Shown one piece after another: positions 41,643 through 53,387 of a DNA stretch of 64,000 bases. Position numbers and translations under genes: made by a program. This stretch comes from Strigamia acuminata. Its lineage: Eukaryota; Arthropoda; Chilopoda; Geophilomorpha; Linotaeniidae. The notes below the pieces were generated by a model. That model had not been told where the DNA came from, did not search any database, and saw only the letters and a list, made by a program, of their open reading frames with translations. Each line of letters starts with the position of its first letter. Position 1 is the stretch's first letter. The stretch is taken from contig OX442314.1 in assembly GCA_949358305.1 (NCBI GenBank), positions 46,756,581-46,820,580 of the forward strand. The letters run 5' to 3'.

Positions 41643-42264
41643 TTTGGAAGAATAGCGGTACTACGCACGAAATATCGATAGGACTGGATTTGGAAGTTGT
41701 TAGAACTTAGAAAGCTTGGATATTAAAAACACAATCTGTATTTAATTAAATCGTAAAAGTTATGGAAAAGGTAAATAACTTCTGGTATTCAAATTAATTG
41801 GCTTATTGACTTTTTACTAGAGAAAATAAAACATTCAATAGAGCTCATTTGAAATTAATTAATAAAACTAATAAAATTAATTAAACAATATCACATCTAT
41901 ATTATCATATATAATTATATTTATAATTATATATATAATTGTATATTTTTATATTTTATATTATAAGTTCACTTATTTCGAGACTTATTTGCATTTTTTG
42001 GCACTAATAAACAAAGATTTCAAATTTTAACTAACAATTTTAGGAATCTGCTAGAGATTTGAATATTTCAGGAATTTGCTAGGGATTTGAAGATTTCAGG
42101 AATTTGCTAGGGATTTGAAGATTTCAGGAATCTGCTCGGGATATGAAAATTTCATTAAAGATTTTGCTCGATTTTACTACAACTTCCGAGACAATTTGTG
42201 AGATTTCTGCAATTTCTTGACATTTCTGAGACTTCATAACAATTCATGGATTTCGAAATCAGTA
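41478..42264 (-). repeat. Inverted repeat arm 1 (promoter and signal exon of peptide gene 1)
   Basis: Reverse complement of 57129-58205. Shared landmarks are the signal exon, 'tttcgtgcgtagtaccgctattc', a TA-rich stretch (41900-41970 against 57715-57830) and 'gatttcgaaatc'. It differs from arm 2 by many substitutions and by indels, including an extra repeat of a 'gctagggatttgaagatttcaggaat' unit here. So it is an old duplication. Confidence 0.85.
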
Positions 42265-42452
42265 CTATGCTTTTATTTGCGTTTAGTCCGTGGATGCAAC
42301 TACGGGAGTTACAAACCTAAGTCACTTGAGGTAGAAAGAATCTTTATAACACTGGCTAGATAAATATAGAACCATTCCTCCACCAGAAACTTATCATCGC
42401 TCATGATTGGCTACGCAAGAAACGGCGGCAATTTCAATTTCACCACCTACAG

Positions 42453-44033
42453 CATAGTATGTAAAGAGAGAAGTAGCCAAACTTGGGCGCCATTTTTTTT
42501 AGCAACCTTGTACAAAAACTGAAATAAATAAATGTTGTATGCACCTACCAATGTGGAATTAATTTTAAATAAAAGCCAAAGAATCAATTTCCTTTGGCCA
42601 ATTGTCAAATGACACGAAGAAAACACTCAAAATTTGCTGCGAAAATACAAACCCATCGATGCTGTCTTAGCCATTTTGTTGCCGGTGGAAAAACACGGAA
42701 GCTGAGGCGCTAGTGTCGCTGCTTCGTCCAAGGTCAACCTTTGTTTACATCGCGATAGGCGGGAAATACAAAGTACACAAGGTAAATGTGCTTTCTAAAG
42801 CTCTTAAAAAGTGATTTTAATATTTTATTTTGGTTTTAGTTTATTTGTAATATGTCCTGCTTTGCTCCTGGATGCAGCTCAGAGTCCAAAAGCAACAGGG
42901 ATAAAGAATACCATTTGTTTCAACCACCTGCAGATCCTGAGCTGTTTAAGAAATGGGAAAATAAAATTCCAAGGAAGGATTTGAAGTTATCTGCCCATTC
43001 AAAAGTGTGCCACCTACATTTTCAAGAAAAATTCCTTGTAAAAAGTGACAAGTTCATCATTAATGGAAAGGAAGTGGAGCTAAAAAGAGACAGATGGAAG
43101 CTGACAAATAATAATAATAATAAATTACAGATGATGAAATAGATTCAACATTTGATCATAACTATGCTGAAGCAGTTAAAAGTAATTGCTTGGTATACTA
43201 TTTAGCTGGTTTTGTATTAAGTAAAGCAAAAAGATTTACCAAATGTGAGGGCTGTATACTAGCTTTAACTACACCATCACCAACCCATGAATATAATAAG
43301 AATTCTTTGTTGACAAAACTAAAAGACTTTGGCACATTTTTAAAATATCCATCTAATAATTTCTATAATCTCATATCAGACATTGAGAAATTATTAGAAA
43401 CCAAATTAAAAAATTAAAAGTTATCTCCAGATTAGTTTTTTGAGGTTTTAGATGGCATCAGTGAAATAAGAATTACATGTGACATGGGATGTTGTGTAGA
43501 ACATAGTTATGAATTGATCCCAAAATTTATTCAGTACTACATACAAACCAGAATGTTTTTTAAAACCAAAGAAATGCGTAGACACAGTGGAAGCCGTGTG
43601 TCAAGCAAAGCAAACAGAAAACTGAGCAAATTGCATTAAATTCAATCACTGAAATTTTTCATGTTTTAAAAATATATAATCTTATAGTAATTATTTATGG
43701 TTTTTTTTTAAAAAAAATAATTGTAATAATTTTTCTTGTTTTTGTTCGTTAAAAATCTTGTAATAATTTTTATTTCCTTTAAAATTTGAAGAAAAAATGA
43801 TTTTACATTAATTTTTCTTGGTGGTAAACAGTTGTACAAAAATTGTTAAATAGAATTAAATTATATTTCATAATCCTGTGTAAAAATATTAATTTAAGCC
43901 AAAAAAACCCCCAAAAAAATCCAATTACGACTGGGATGCTATGCTCAGAGGGACGAACTAGCAGCGGTGGCGCCACCACAAGAAGAAACAACGGAATTAA
44001 GGAGTTTGGCTACTTCTCCTTTTACATACTATG
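42453..44033 (+). mobile_element. P-superfamily DNA transposon, 1581 bp, internally deleted
   Basis: TIRs of about 31 bp, CATAGTATGTAAA...AGAAGTAGCCAAACT at the left and its inverse at the right, with one or two differences. The 8-bp duplication ACCTACAG lies on both sides (42445-42452 and 44034-44041). CA...TG ends with 8-bp duplication plus a THAP domain are diagnostic of the P superfamily. The transposase keeps the N-terminal THAP and C-terminal pieces only, so the copy is non-autonomous. Confidence 0.92.
42852..43637 (+). pseudogene. P-element-type transposase remnant: THAP domain and C-terminal domain
   Basis: 42852-43142 encodes 96 residues starting MSCFAPGCSSESKSN, a THAP zinc-binding DNA-binding domain: C at 3, C at 8, the W of KKWENKI and the C-x2-H of KVCHLHF. 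It stops at TAG after an Asn-rich run. In other frames the next stretches read NCLVYYLAGFVLSKAKR...CEGC (43145-43414) and GCCVEHSYELIPKFIQYYIQT (about 43470-43637), both typical of the C-terminal part of THAP transposases. The RNase H-like catalytic and GTP-binding parts are missing. The THAP frame alone is intact and could give a DNA-binding repressor-like peptide, as internally deleted P elements do in flies; this is inference. Confidence 0.8.
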
Positions 44034-44041
44034 ACCTACAG

Positions 44042-44480
44042 TAATGCTTGCAACATATCATTTAGCAATAGATATAATTGTATCTATTCTATTGTTTTTT
44101 CCAATAATTTTTTGATTTTCCTTGTGTCTGATTAAACAAATAATCGTCTACAACTCATTACAACGCATTAATTTTTATTCGAAATTCGAAATTTGAAATT
44201 TAAAATTAAAATTATTTTCGGCAGTAAACTTTGGAGGTCTACGGAAAAATAGCGGCGAAATTTTGGAAGAAAAAAAATACGGGGTCATATTTTATTGTAA
44301 TTTATGATAATTGGTAATAAATAAAAAAAAATAAAAATTTTATAACACCGAAATCAGTCGTCAGATGGCGAACGTTTCAGCGCATGCGCGCAACTGGCGA
44401 GCAGCGGTGGTGGTGGATCTGCCTTTTCCTGCGCGATGTTGTTGTTGTTTCTGCTTAATTTCTAAGCACAGAAAAAAACC
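44042..44480 (+). other. ASAP upstream region
   Basis: AT-rich up to about 44340, then GC-richer DNA (GCGCATGCGCG at about 44380-44390, an NRF1-like palindrome) leading to the ASAP start codon. Presumed promoter and 5' UTR. Confidence 0.5.
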
Positions 44481-47400
44481 ATGCCGGGCTTGATGAGCGT
44501 GGCCGAGTATGTGCAGGAAACTCGGGAGGACTACAACTCGCCGACCACTTCGACGTTTGTCAGCAAAATGCCTCAGTGCCGACAAACCATCGCGACTTTG
44601 GAAGAAGTGAGTAGTTGTTATTGATCTCTCGAGTCCTCGATCCCTCGTTCGCTCATTCCGTCTCCGTCTCCTCTTTTTCGTTTCTCGTTTTACCAGACTC
44701 TAGATTTCGATAGAGATGGCTTGACGAAAATGAAAAAAGCCATCAAAGCCATTTTCAACAGCGGAAGTTGTAAGTAGTAGTAGTAGTCGGTCTATCTCGT
44801 GTGAATACATTCGAGTTTGACGTCGGGCGATTTTTTTTTTAACATTTAACATTTAACATTCAGTGCACGTCGATAACGAAGAATATTTGTCACAAGCTTT
44901 GGAGAAACTCGGTGGAAATGCGTGGGCTAAAGACCAGGAACCGGATATCGGTGATTTAATTGAGAAAATAATAAATGGTTTGTTAGATAATGATGAAAAT
45001 GATGTTTTTGGATCAGGCGCTGCATTTCTCAAGTTTTCCGTCGTCACCAAAGAGTTATCGGCTCTGATGAAAACTCTGATGCAGAATATAAACAATATCG
45101 TTATGTTTCCTGTTGACAATTTGTTGAAGGGTGATCTGCGCGGAGTCAAAGGCGATTTGAAGAAACCGTTCGACAGAGCTTGGAAGGAATATGAAGCGAA
45201 AATGTAAGCGATTCGACATGTAAATGCGACATCTAAATTGCAGCGGGCAGTGGCCAAATTTGCGGTGGCCGGATCGGATTTGCGATGGAAAAAATTGCGA
45301 CCTGAAACAATTATGAATAGATCCCGAATATTTATGCAAAATAAACTTCGTTTTATGCACATAAAATATGCACCAAAAATTCCATTTTGTGCAAAATAAA
45401 ATTTATTTTATGCGCATAAAATATGCACCAAAAATTCCATTTTCTGCAAAATAAAATTTATTTTATGCGCATAAAATATGCACAAAAAATTCCATTTTAC
45501 GCAAAATAAAAATTAAAATATGAAAGATGAAAAAATTTATTAGAGTGAAATCAGGTGTTAAATAACAACTTAATGCCATTTCAAAGTGTTCTTGATGTAA
45601 ATGAATTGTAGTTACAGTCAAAACGCTTAATAACGAATTGCAAGGGATCGAAAAAATCGATTCGTAATAACGAGAATTCGTAATATCGAAATTTTTTAAC
45701 CTGGTGTTCTATGGCCAGCCGACCAAACCGGCCATTTTTAGGTATTCGTTATATCGATAATTCGTTATATCGCGATTCGTTATAAAGAGTTTCGACTGTA
45801 GTAATTGCAATTCATTTTTTTCTATTTTTTTAATTTGCTTATTTCTTAAAAATTTTTCCAGACACTAATTTAGTGACTTCCCCTGGTGTCTGTTTTTGGC
45901 TAATTCCTCAGTTTTCCGAACGCAAGCGTACGTACACGACACCTGTCTTAAAAAAAAGGAAAAAATTGATACATACATGTTACGTATCGTTCAAAAAAAG
46001 ACACAAATTGCCGTTTTTTTCTGGAAAAATAGCGATTTAAGCATTTATTTTCTCATTTTCGGAAAATATGCATTTATAGTTAATTTCGGCTTTTTATTGA
46101 ATATAAACAATTCCTATGCATTTATGCATTTATCCGGGCGCAAAATGATACGGCAGAAACAATGTTAAAACGTGTCGCAAATTTGGAACCGTCGCAAATT
46201 TGCGATCGTTCCTAATTTAAATAAACGAAATATTTTTAAATCGTCGCAATTTAAAAACGTCGCAATTTTGCTAATTTTTAATTTTTTAATTTTTTAATTT
46301 TTAATTTTTAGGACGAAATTAGAAAAAGAGAAAAAGCAACAGGCGAAAGAAGCGGGATTGATTCGCACGGAAGTGACGCCGGCGGAAGTGGCCGACGAAA
46401 TGGAGAAGGAGCGGAAAATGTTCCAACTGCAAATGTGCGAATACCTGATCAAAGTGAACGAAATCAAAACGAAAAAAGGCGTCGAGTTGCTGCAGCATTT
46501 GGTGGAATATTACCACGCGCAAACCAATTTCTTCCAAGACGGTTTAAAAACGATCGAACATTTCAACGGCTACATCAACGAGTTGTCGGGCAAACTGCAG
46601 CGCATCAGACAAAAACAGGACGAAGAGAGGAAAAAACTCGGCGAATTAAAGACGCTGCTCAAATCCTTCGAAAAAGACCAGGTAACTAAAATCCACCAAT
46701 TCATAAATTTTAGTCATTACTTGTTAATCAATCAATTAATTAATTAATTAATTAGAAAGCGGAAGCTAAAAATAACAAGGTGGTAGCATGCGATTATTAA
46801 TTCTTTTTGATTTAAACAAGAAATAATAATTGTTTACATTTTGTTTCCTTCGTGCCAGGCGTGCGGTTACAGTCTACACCAACTTCAAGGCAACAAAAGC
46901 TACGGGTACAGCAAAGTGGGCGTTCTCCTGAAGAAAAGCGAGGGCAAGATGCGAAAAGTGTGGCAGAAACGGCGGTGCGAAATCAAAGACGGATTTCTCT
47001 TTATTTCGCACTCGGACGAAAGCAAAGCGCCGACCAAACTAAACCTGCTGACGTGTCAAGTGAAACAAGTCCCGGACGACAAGCGATGTTTCGACTTGAT
47101 TTCTTGTGATGATTACGCTCGACAAGGCGACCGGGGGCTCCGGACCAATGAAATTACAGACACAAACCAGGAATGACTAATGCATGCTAACCATACCACG
47201 ACTAAATACCGTATTTTACCTATTAAGAGTCGCTCTCGAATAGTAGCCGCAGTTGAGACACCAAGAATACCGTATTTTTGCAAAAGTACGGTATTGTTTT
47301 CGTATTTAACTCTTGGAGGCATAAGGCTATACGGATTTATGGACAAGCTCTTTCTTGAATAGGAAAATTATTTTTCCTATTCATTTCTTTTTGCTGAAAA

Positions 47401-50400
47401 CTTGTGATTTTGTTTATATCATACTGAATAGGGTTTCTGTTTTCCCGCCTTTTTCCGATTCCCGGTTCCCGGTACCAAAATGGCCGGTGTTCCCGGGAAA
47501 TTGGTACTCCCGGGAATTAAAATCAAGCGACAAAAAATGGCTAAAAATGGCCGTTTTTCGTAAAAAATGGCCAATTTTAGACATTTTTTGTCAAAAAAAG
47601 CCTATTCTAGCCATTTTTCGTCAAAAATGGCCAATTTTAGCCATTTCTTATGGTAAAAATAGCCATTTTCATCATTGAAACGTTACAAGTTGTGACGTTT
47701 CAATGACGAAAATGACGTTTTAACGACGTTTTTTGACGGAACCGGTTATTTTGAAAATCCCCGGGTTTCCCGGGAAATCGGTAACCCTAATCGGAAACCC
47801 TAATATTGAACCTTAACTCAGGTAAAATTTTAAGTCATTGGTCATTTATTTAATTAATTATGCTAAATGCAAATTTTCAGCCCCTTAAAACTCCAGCAAA
47901 ACTATTATGCTGGCTTTGCTGCCTAAGAAAGAGCGCTTCAGTTAACAGCTTTTCGCATTTACCAGTAGTGTTTAAACCAACCATCAGTTGGTAAAAAAAT
48001 ATATTTTTTCACTGTTCATGACTAGCGCCCTCTGTAAAATTAGTTGCAAACTTTCAAAAATCGAAACGACGCTTTAACTAATTGACCTGAAAATTGTTAA
48101 TAAATCCGTAATGCCAGAACGGCACATTTTACCCTTTTGATTCGACGTTCAGACTTTGTTAGTTACATTAAACAAATGTAAGAAACGAAAAACCGAAATT
48201 GTAATTGCTGACAAAAATGGCAGTTTTGAGTAAGAGACGTGGCTCTTAATCGATAAAATACGGTAAGTGCCCGATTCCCCATCACCAAAACCAGTTAAGG
48301 TGGGGTTTGCGGGTAAAGGGGGTCAAGGAGGGGCGCTGGCTCCCCTTGTTAAGAAAAAGCCCTGAGAACACGCGAAAAATCAAGAAACAGCATTAGTCAC
48401 TCCTGGCTGAGGAGCCCCCTGTTGCCAACGCGCAGACTATTATTTGTTTGACTCATTCGATTCTTATTCGTTAGATAACCGCACGTACCATTTCCAAGCG
48501 GACGACGAGAACGAGATGGAAACGTGGATGGCGGTGCTCATCAACTGCAAGGAGGGCGCTCTGATGAAGGCTTTCGACAACTGCGGCAAGAAAGTGAACC
48601 AGAGCTTGATGGAACTGCAGCAGAGCATCATCCGACACGTGCAGCGCTTGCCCGGAAACGACCGTTGCTGCGACTGCAACTCGCACAACGACCCCACCTG
48701 GCTGTCGACCAACTTCGGCATCCTCACCTGCATCGAATGCTCGGGGGTGCACCGCGAGATGGGCGTGCACGTGTCGCGCATCCAGTCGCTCACACTGGAC
48801 AACATCGGCACGTCGCAACTGCTGCTGGCCAGGGTGATGTCGAACGCGGGCTTCAACGACGTGCTGGAGGCGACGCTGCAGCAGGCGCGCAAGCCGAACC
48901 GCGAGAGCAGCATGGAGGAGCGGTCCGAGTTCATTCGGGCTAAATACGTGGACAAGAAGTTCGCGATCCGCACGTGCACGGACGCCAGCGACCTGCCGAA
49001 CGACCTGGAGCACGCAGTCGCGTCGCGTCACATTTACCATTTGCTGCAGGCGTTCGTCGAGGGGGTGGATCTGACCGTGGCGCTGCCCAACAGCGCCGCG
49101 GACGACACGAGTTTGCACGTGGCGGTGGCGAGGGAGGAGGACGGCACGTCTTTGCACGTGGTCGATTTTTTGGTTCAGAATAGCGGCACGCTCGACAAGA
49201 GGAATAAGGATGGGAACACGGCGCTGCACGTGTGCGTCCTCCAGAACCAGACGGAGTGCTGTAAGTTGTTGCTGCGTAGCGGTGCCGATCCCGGCATCGA
49301 GAACTGCGCGGGGCAACTGCCCTTGGACATCGCCAAGGAGAGAGGACATGTTTTATGCCAAGAATTGGTAAATCAATTAGGGTTGCACCGAATATTTAGG
49401 TTTACTTTTGGTTATGCGGCATATTCGGCCAAAAAACGTATAAAAATGTATAATAATGATGATAAAGTTAGACAAATTTGCATTTTTCAATGCAAAATTT
49501 TGCCTTTTTAGAGTGAATACTAACAATTTTCACCTTATAAATTGCATTTTAGCAGATGACTTTACATTTTTGGGTGAAAATTGAATCCTTTGGGTAAAAA
49601 TTACATTTCTACTGAAAAACTTACAATTTTTTGTAAAAACTGCATTTTTGACGTGAAACATGGCGTACAGGTAATCGCGAGGACAATTAATCGCTCGGAC
49701 AGGTAATCGTGTGCAAAGTAATCACGGGGCCAACTCATCGGGACGACAATTGGGCGATCGTCAAGTAATCGTGCAATTCATTGCATAATTCATCGCATTT
49801 CAAAATTCTAAATGATTTTGTATTTTTAAGATGTTTTAGGTGTTTGTACTTTTAACTGTAATTGGTGATTGAAATGTTTAATTGTAATTCACTCAATTTT
49901 TCGGCTATTTTTATACAGTTGTCCGTCGAATTCTGTAATGTCCGCCACGAGCCACAGGCCACCGGGAAATTCCCGGGCTTCTGGGAATATTCCAATAGAT
50001 TCGGTCCGTCCAGCACTGCTTTGAATTAATTTTATAGTTGAAATTCATTTTTTCTTCTTGTATTACATTGCAGTACACCTAAAACATCCTAAAAATACAA
50101 AATCATTTAGAATTTTGAAATGCGAAGAATTATGTGATGAATTGCGCGATTACTCGACGACCGCCCAATTGTCGTCTCGATGAGTTGGTCACGCGATTAC
50201 TTAGCACGCGATTACCTGTCTACGCGATTACTTGTCCGAGCGATTACCTGTCTGCGCAATTAACTGTCCACGCGATTAGCTGTATGCGATGAATAGTCGG
50301 AGATTCGCTTTTTTGGTGGTAAAAATTGTTTTCAACAGTGGGAATTGGGTTTTCGGCATGAAAATGGCGTGTTTAACTTGGGATTGCTTTATTCGGCTTG

Positions 50401-52965
50401 GGAATTGCTTTTTACAATGTATACCGTATATACTATCGTATAATGCGACCCGCGTATAATGCGACCCCCATTTTAGGGACCATATTTGCTAATAAGTGGT
50501 GTATGCGCAAATAATGCGAATTAACATTTGTGTACCACAACACTGCAAAATGTGGTTAGAAAAGTTTATTTATTTAAAAGGAAACTTTAAAATCAAAAAA
50601 TTTTCTCCTTCTTGCTTATTATTATTATTATTTCGATAATGGATTGCTGGATTGTTGCATTATTTGCATTATTTGGATTGTCGGTTGGTCGTATTGTGTG
50701 TTGTAAACGGGATAAACAAAGTTCTCTCCGTACGAATTACGCACGTAGTCCATACGTTACGTGTACGTCAATTTTTTTTTTTTTTTTTTATTATGCGCGT
50801 ATAGTGCGACCCCCCCAATTCGAGGTTCAAAATTCGCAATAAATATTTCGCACTATACGCGAGTATATACGGTAATTGTTTTTAAAATTATTATTTGGTT
50901 ATTCGGCTGAATAGCGAATATTAGGCCACGGTATTCGGTTATTCAGTCTTTTCGGTATTCGGTGCAACCCTAAAATTAACTAAAATCGATTTAAATCGAT
51001 TAAATCAAATGAATAAATTGCAGTTGTTGCACGCCATGGAAGGGAAGAAAGAACTTTTCGAAAATGTGTCGGTGGAATGGGCGCTGACGGCCGACGACGT
51101 GTCCACCGACGTGAGCGACGACGACCTGGACGACAGAATTCCCACGGTGATGTGATTGTAGAAATAAATCAAATTGCTATTTTTTTTAAAAACAAACAAA
51201 AAATTTAATGTGGCTAGGGTGGAAGTTCGACGCCTGAAAAACGCATCCGTTCGCGGCCTCCGAGTTTTGCCGCGGCCGACTCGCCCGGCGTCCGTTCGCG
51301 AGCCAGCACGACAGGGTCCAGTCCCGTCGTGGCCACGCGGAATTCGGCCATTCCGCCTCCGCCTCCGCCGCAGAACAAAAAACCAATTAGTAAACAATAA
51401 TAATAATTGTTTGATATTTTTTTTACAAATTTCGTTGTCTTGTAGTTCCTGGTTTGAACTCGCACGGTTCGATCAAGAAGCGAGCTGCTCCGCCCCCGCC
51501 TGTGTATCCTCAACAGCACGGCGGTGGCGGTGGTGGTCACATGCGCACCCCATCTGATCCCACCGCCGCGACGAATGCGCCGCCCGTCGCGAACGTGGTC
51601 ATCGTCGACAACAACAATCATCACAAGCGGACGCCGTCCACCGATTCAGCCAGTTGGCCTCTGCCGCCGCCAGAACAACCCGTCAAAGTTCCTCTGTCTA
51701 CTAGTCTCCCGACGAGTTTGGGACCGCCCAAGCCCATGGTTCCCATGACAACCGAATTTTCCAGTCTGAAAAAGTAAAGTGATTAATTGACACTAGAACG
51801 GCCAGACCCGTAGCAATTAACTCAATAGGTTTACAATGCGCTTTACACCATAAATCAGCAAATGTGGCATTTTTCTTTAAAATTAATAAGAAAAGAGGGA
51901 ATTAACTAGAACGACCAAAATCGGTCACATGAACAATACGTGCACACAACGTTTTGGCGTCATATTCATTTGTTCTAAATTGGGAAATATGCAATACATG
52001 CGAAGAAAATAGTAAAACGAAAATTGATGAATTTTATAAAACCTGATGCAATTAAAACGGAAATTTTTATTTCAGACACATACCATTTTGGATAGATCTG
52101 GTTCCCCGATATAGATGATTAAACTATATTTTACATTATTGCACACTAATTTATTATTTAGCCATTAAAAATTATTAAAATATCATTTCCTCAATGGGTC
52201 ATTATTAGGGTTATTTCTTTGGGCGAGAGTGGTGCGGTTTCCATAAAAAACCGCAAACTCAATAACGTAAAAACCCGCACAACCGCAAAAAACCGCAATT
52301 TTATATTAAAAAAATTGAACAATTGGCTTTTTTTTTACTGATTTTTAATGTTTTATCCGTTTTTAATGATTCTTTTCCGTTTTTATTGTTTTTTATCCGT
52401 TTTTATCAGTTTTTCTTATCGGTTTTCTGCAGTTTTCTGCGGATTTGCGAAAATGCGATTTTTTAAGGTTTTTTTGCTGTTAAAAAACCGCAGTGCGATT
52501 TTGGAAATTAAAATATCGCACTCGTGAACAACGCTAGTCATTGTGACCGGTTTTGGCCGTTCTAGGTAGGGGGAATTGCGGTCGTTCTAGCGTTAACGAA
52601 ATAAAATTAGCTAAAATAGTTCGGTGTTCGTTGAAATGTTTGCTTTCCGTCCTGATTCGTTTAGCGTGAATTCGCATCATCGATCGAAGACTCCGCCGGA
52701 AAAAATGGTCATAATCAACGGTCTGACGGACGCGCCACTTCCGCCACCTCGCAAACGACAAGACAATTCGAGGCCCAGAAGATGTCGCGCGCTGTACGAC
52801 TGCGACGCCGACAATGAGGACGAACTGTCTTTCCAAGAAGGCGAGGTGATCGTTATTCTGAACGAACACACGGCCGACGAGAATTGGATGGAGGGCACTG
52901 TCGAAGGCTCGCCTCAACGCAAAGGCATGTTTCCGGTCAGTTTCGTTCACATGCTGTCCGATTGA
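44481..52965 (+). CDS. ASAP: ASAP-family Arf GTPase-activating protein (BAR-PH-ArfGAP-ANK-SH3), 998 aa
   Basis: Stimulates GTP hydrolysis on Arf GTPases at membranes and focal adhesions. Coding exons: 44481-44606, 44697-44769, 44864-45203, 46312-46681, 46756-46779 (24-nt microexon), 46859-47105, 48475-49367, 51024-51146, 51218-51389, 51446-51773, 52665-52965; all GT-AG, phases agree, 999 codons with stop. Start [17 protein letters not shown] matches ASAP1/2. Exons 1-4 form the BAR domain, exons 6-7 the PH domain ([19 protein letters not shown]), exon 7 the ArfGAP zinc finger [27 protein letters not shown] with the arginine of GVHREMG, then ankyrin repeats ([20 protein letters not shown]). Exons 8-10 are acidic then proline-rich; exon 11 is the SH3 domain ending [11 protein letters not shown]. 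Introns 3, 6, 7 and 10 are swollen by transposons. Identification by recall of human ASAP2 is secure; ASAP1 against ASAP2 is not separable. Confidence 0.96.
45336..45510. repeat. About 54-bp tandem repeat, three units, in ASAP intron 3
   Basis: Units share GCAAAATAAA(A/C)TT...TTTTATGCGCATAAAATATG and CACCAAAAATTCCATTTT. Each unit is itself partly palindromic around TGCGCA. Confidence 0.85.
45615..45798. mobile_element. 184-bp Tc1/pogo-type MITE in ASAP intron 3
   Basis: The left end CAGTCAAAACGCTTAATAACGAAT and the inverse of the right end CAGTCGAAACTCTTTATAACGAAT form the TIRs; TA lies on both sides. Palindromic throughout, no coding sequence. Confidence 0.88.
47209..48263. mobile_element. 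1055-bp TA-flanked element in ASAP intron 6
   Basis: TIRs CCGTATTTTACCTATTAAGAG and CCGTATTTTATCGATTAAGAG (inverse of the right end), TA at 47207-47208 and 48264-48265. It starts with CCGTAT like the MITEs at 12979 and 50424. It contains a nested hAT-like MITE (47429-47802). No transposase seen. Confidence 0.85.
47429..47802. mobile_element. hAT-like MITE nested in the 47209 element
   Basis: Ends TAGGGTTTCTG and, inverted, TAGGGTTTCCG. Flanked by ATACTGAA and ATATTGAA (7 of 8 bases equal), as expected for an aged 8-bp duplication. The interior repeats CCCGGGAA and TGGCCAATTTTAG words. Confidence 0.75.
49665..50290. mobile_element. Foldback-like element with inverted arrays of a short motif
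   Basis: Left arm about 49665-49830 and right arm about 50085-50290 are inverted copies: shared are (A)GGTAATCGCG / CGCGATTACCT words repeated about every 14-17 bp, the 'gacgacaattgggcg' word and 'caaaattctaaatgattttgtattttta'. Long inverted arms built from tandem motifs are the hallmark of foldback transposons. Exact ends were not resolved. Confidence 0.7.
50424..50872. mobile_element. 449-bp pogo/Tigger-like MITE
   Basis: Ends CCGTATATACTATCGTATAATGCGACCC and, inverted at the right, CCGTATATACTCGCGTATAGTGCG; TA at 50422-50423 and 50873-50874. A further copy of the 'gcgcgtatagtgcgaccc' word is internal, near 50795. Confidence 0.85.
52206..52536. mobile_element. 331-bp hAT-like MITE in ASAP intron 10
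   Basis: Ends TAGGGTTATT and, inverted, TAGCGTTGTT, both followed inward by a GCGAGAGTG or CACGAGTGCG type word. Flanks GTCATTAT and GTCATTGT (7 of 8). The interior is rich in AAAACCGCA and TTTTTAATG words. Confidence 0.75.
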
Positions 52966-53387
52966 ACCTCCGATCACCATCAGCATCATTTTCGTGCAAT
53001 ATTTTTTTTCCCTCGTTGCATAATAGTATTTCATGGAAGAGTTTTTTTTTTTTTCATTATTTTTAATAGCATTTTTAAATCGATCGTGTAAAATATGTAC
53101 ATTGTATTAAGTGAGTAGAATAATATTAAAATGTCCTCGTACTCATTTTTAAGCCATTATTAGTGTGTATTTTTTGTATTTCCGCGTATGTTGGCGGTTA
53201 GTATTAGTAGGGTTTCGGTCCCGGGAAACCGGATGAAAAATTACGGAACTGGGAAACGGAAACTGGGAAATCTGAAAAAATAACCGGTACCTGCTGTTCC
53301 GGCCAGAATAACAGAAATACCACTTCGTCGTTGCGACAAAAAGGCCAAAAAACATAAAAAATCAATTAATACAATGGCAAAAAAACG

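Larger units (their letters stand above)
49378..50972. mobile_element. hAT-like element spanning nearly all of ASAP intron 7
   Basis: TIR TAGGGTTGCACCGAATA at the left and its inverse TATTCGGTGCAACCCTA at the right, a known type of hAT MITE end. The 8-bp flanks AAATCAAT and AAATTAAC agree at 6 of 8 sites. It carries a foldback-like segment (49665-50290) and a pogo-type MITE (50424-50872). The insertion begins 10 bp after the splice junction at 49367/49368. Confidence 0.85.

Noticed and set aside
44863-45362. Minus-strand 169-codon ORF
   Set aside because: Antisense to ASAP exon 3, which has the BAR domain frame on the plus strand.
48464-49349. Antisense ORFs of 171 and 292 codons over ASAP exon 7
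   Set aside because: GC-rich coding DNA leaves antisense frames open; the plus strand has the ArfGAP and ankyrin motifs.
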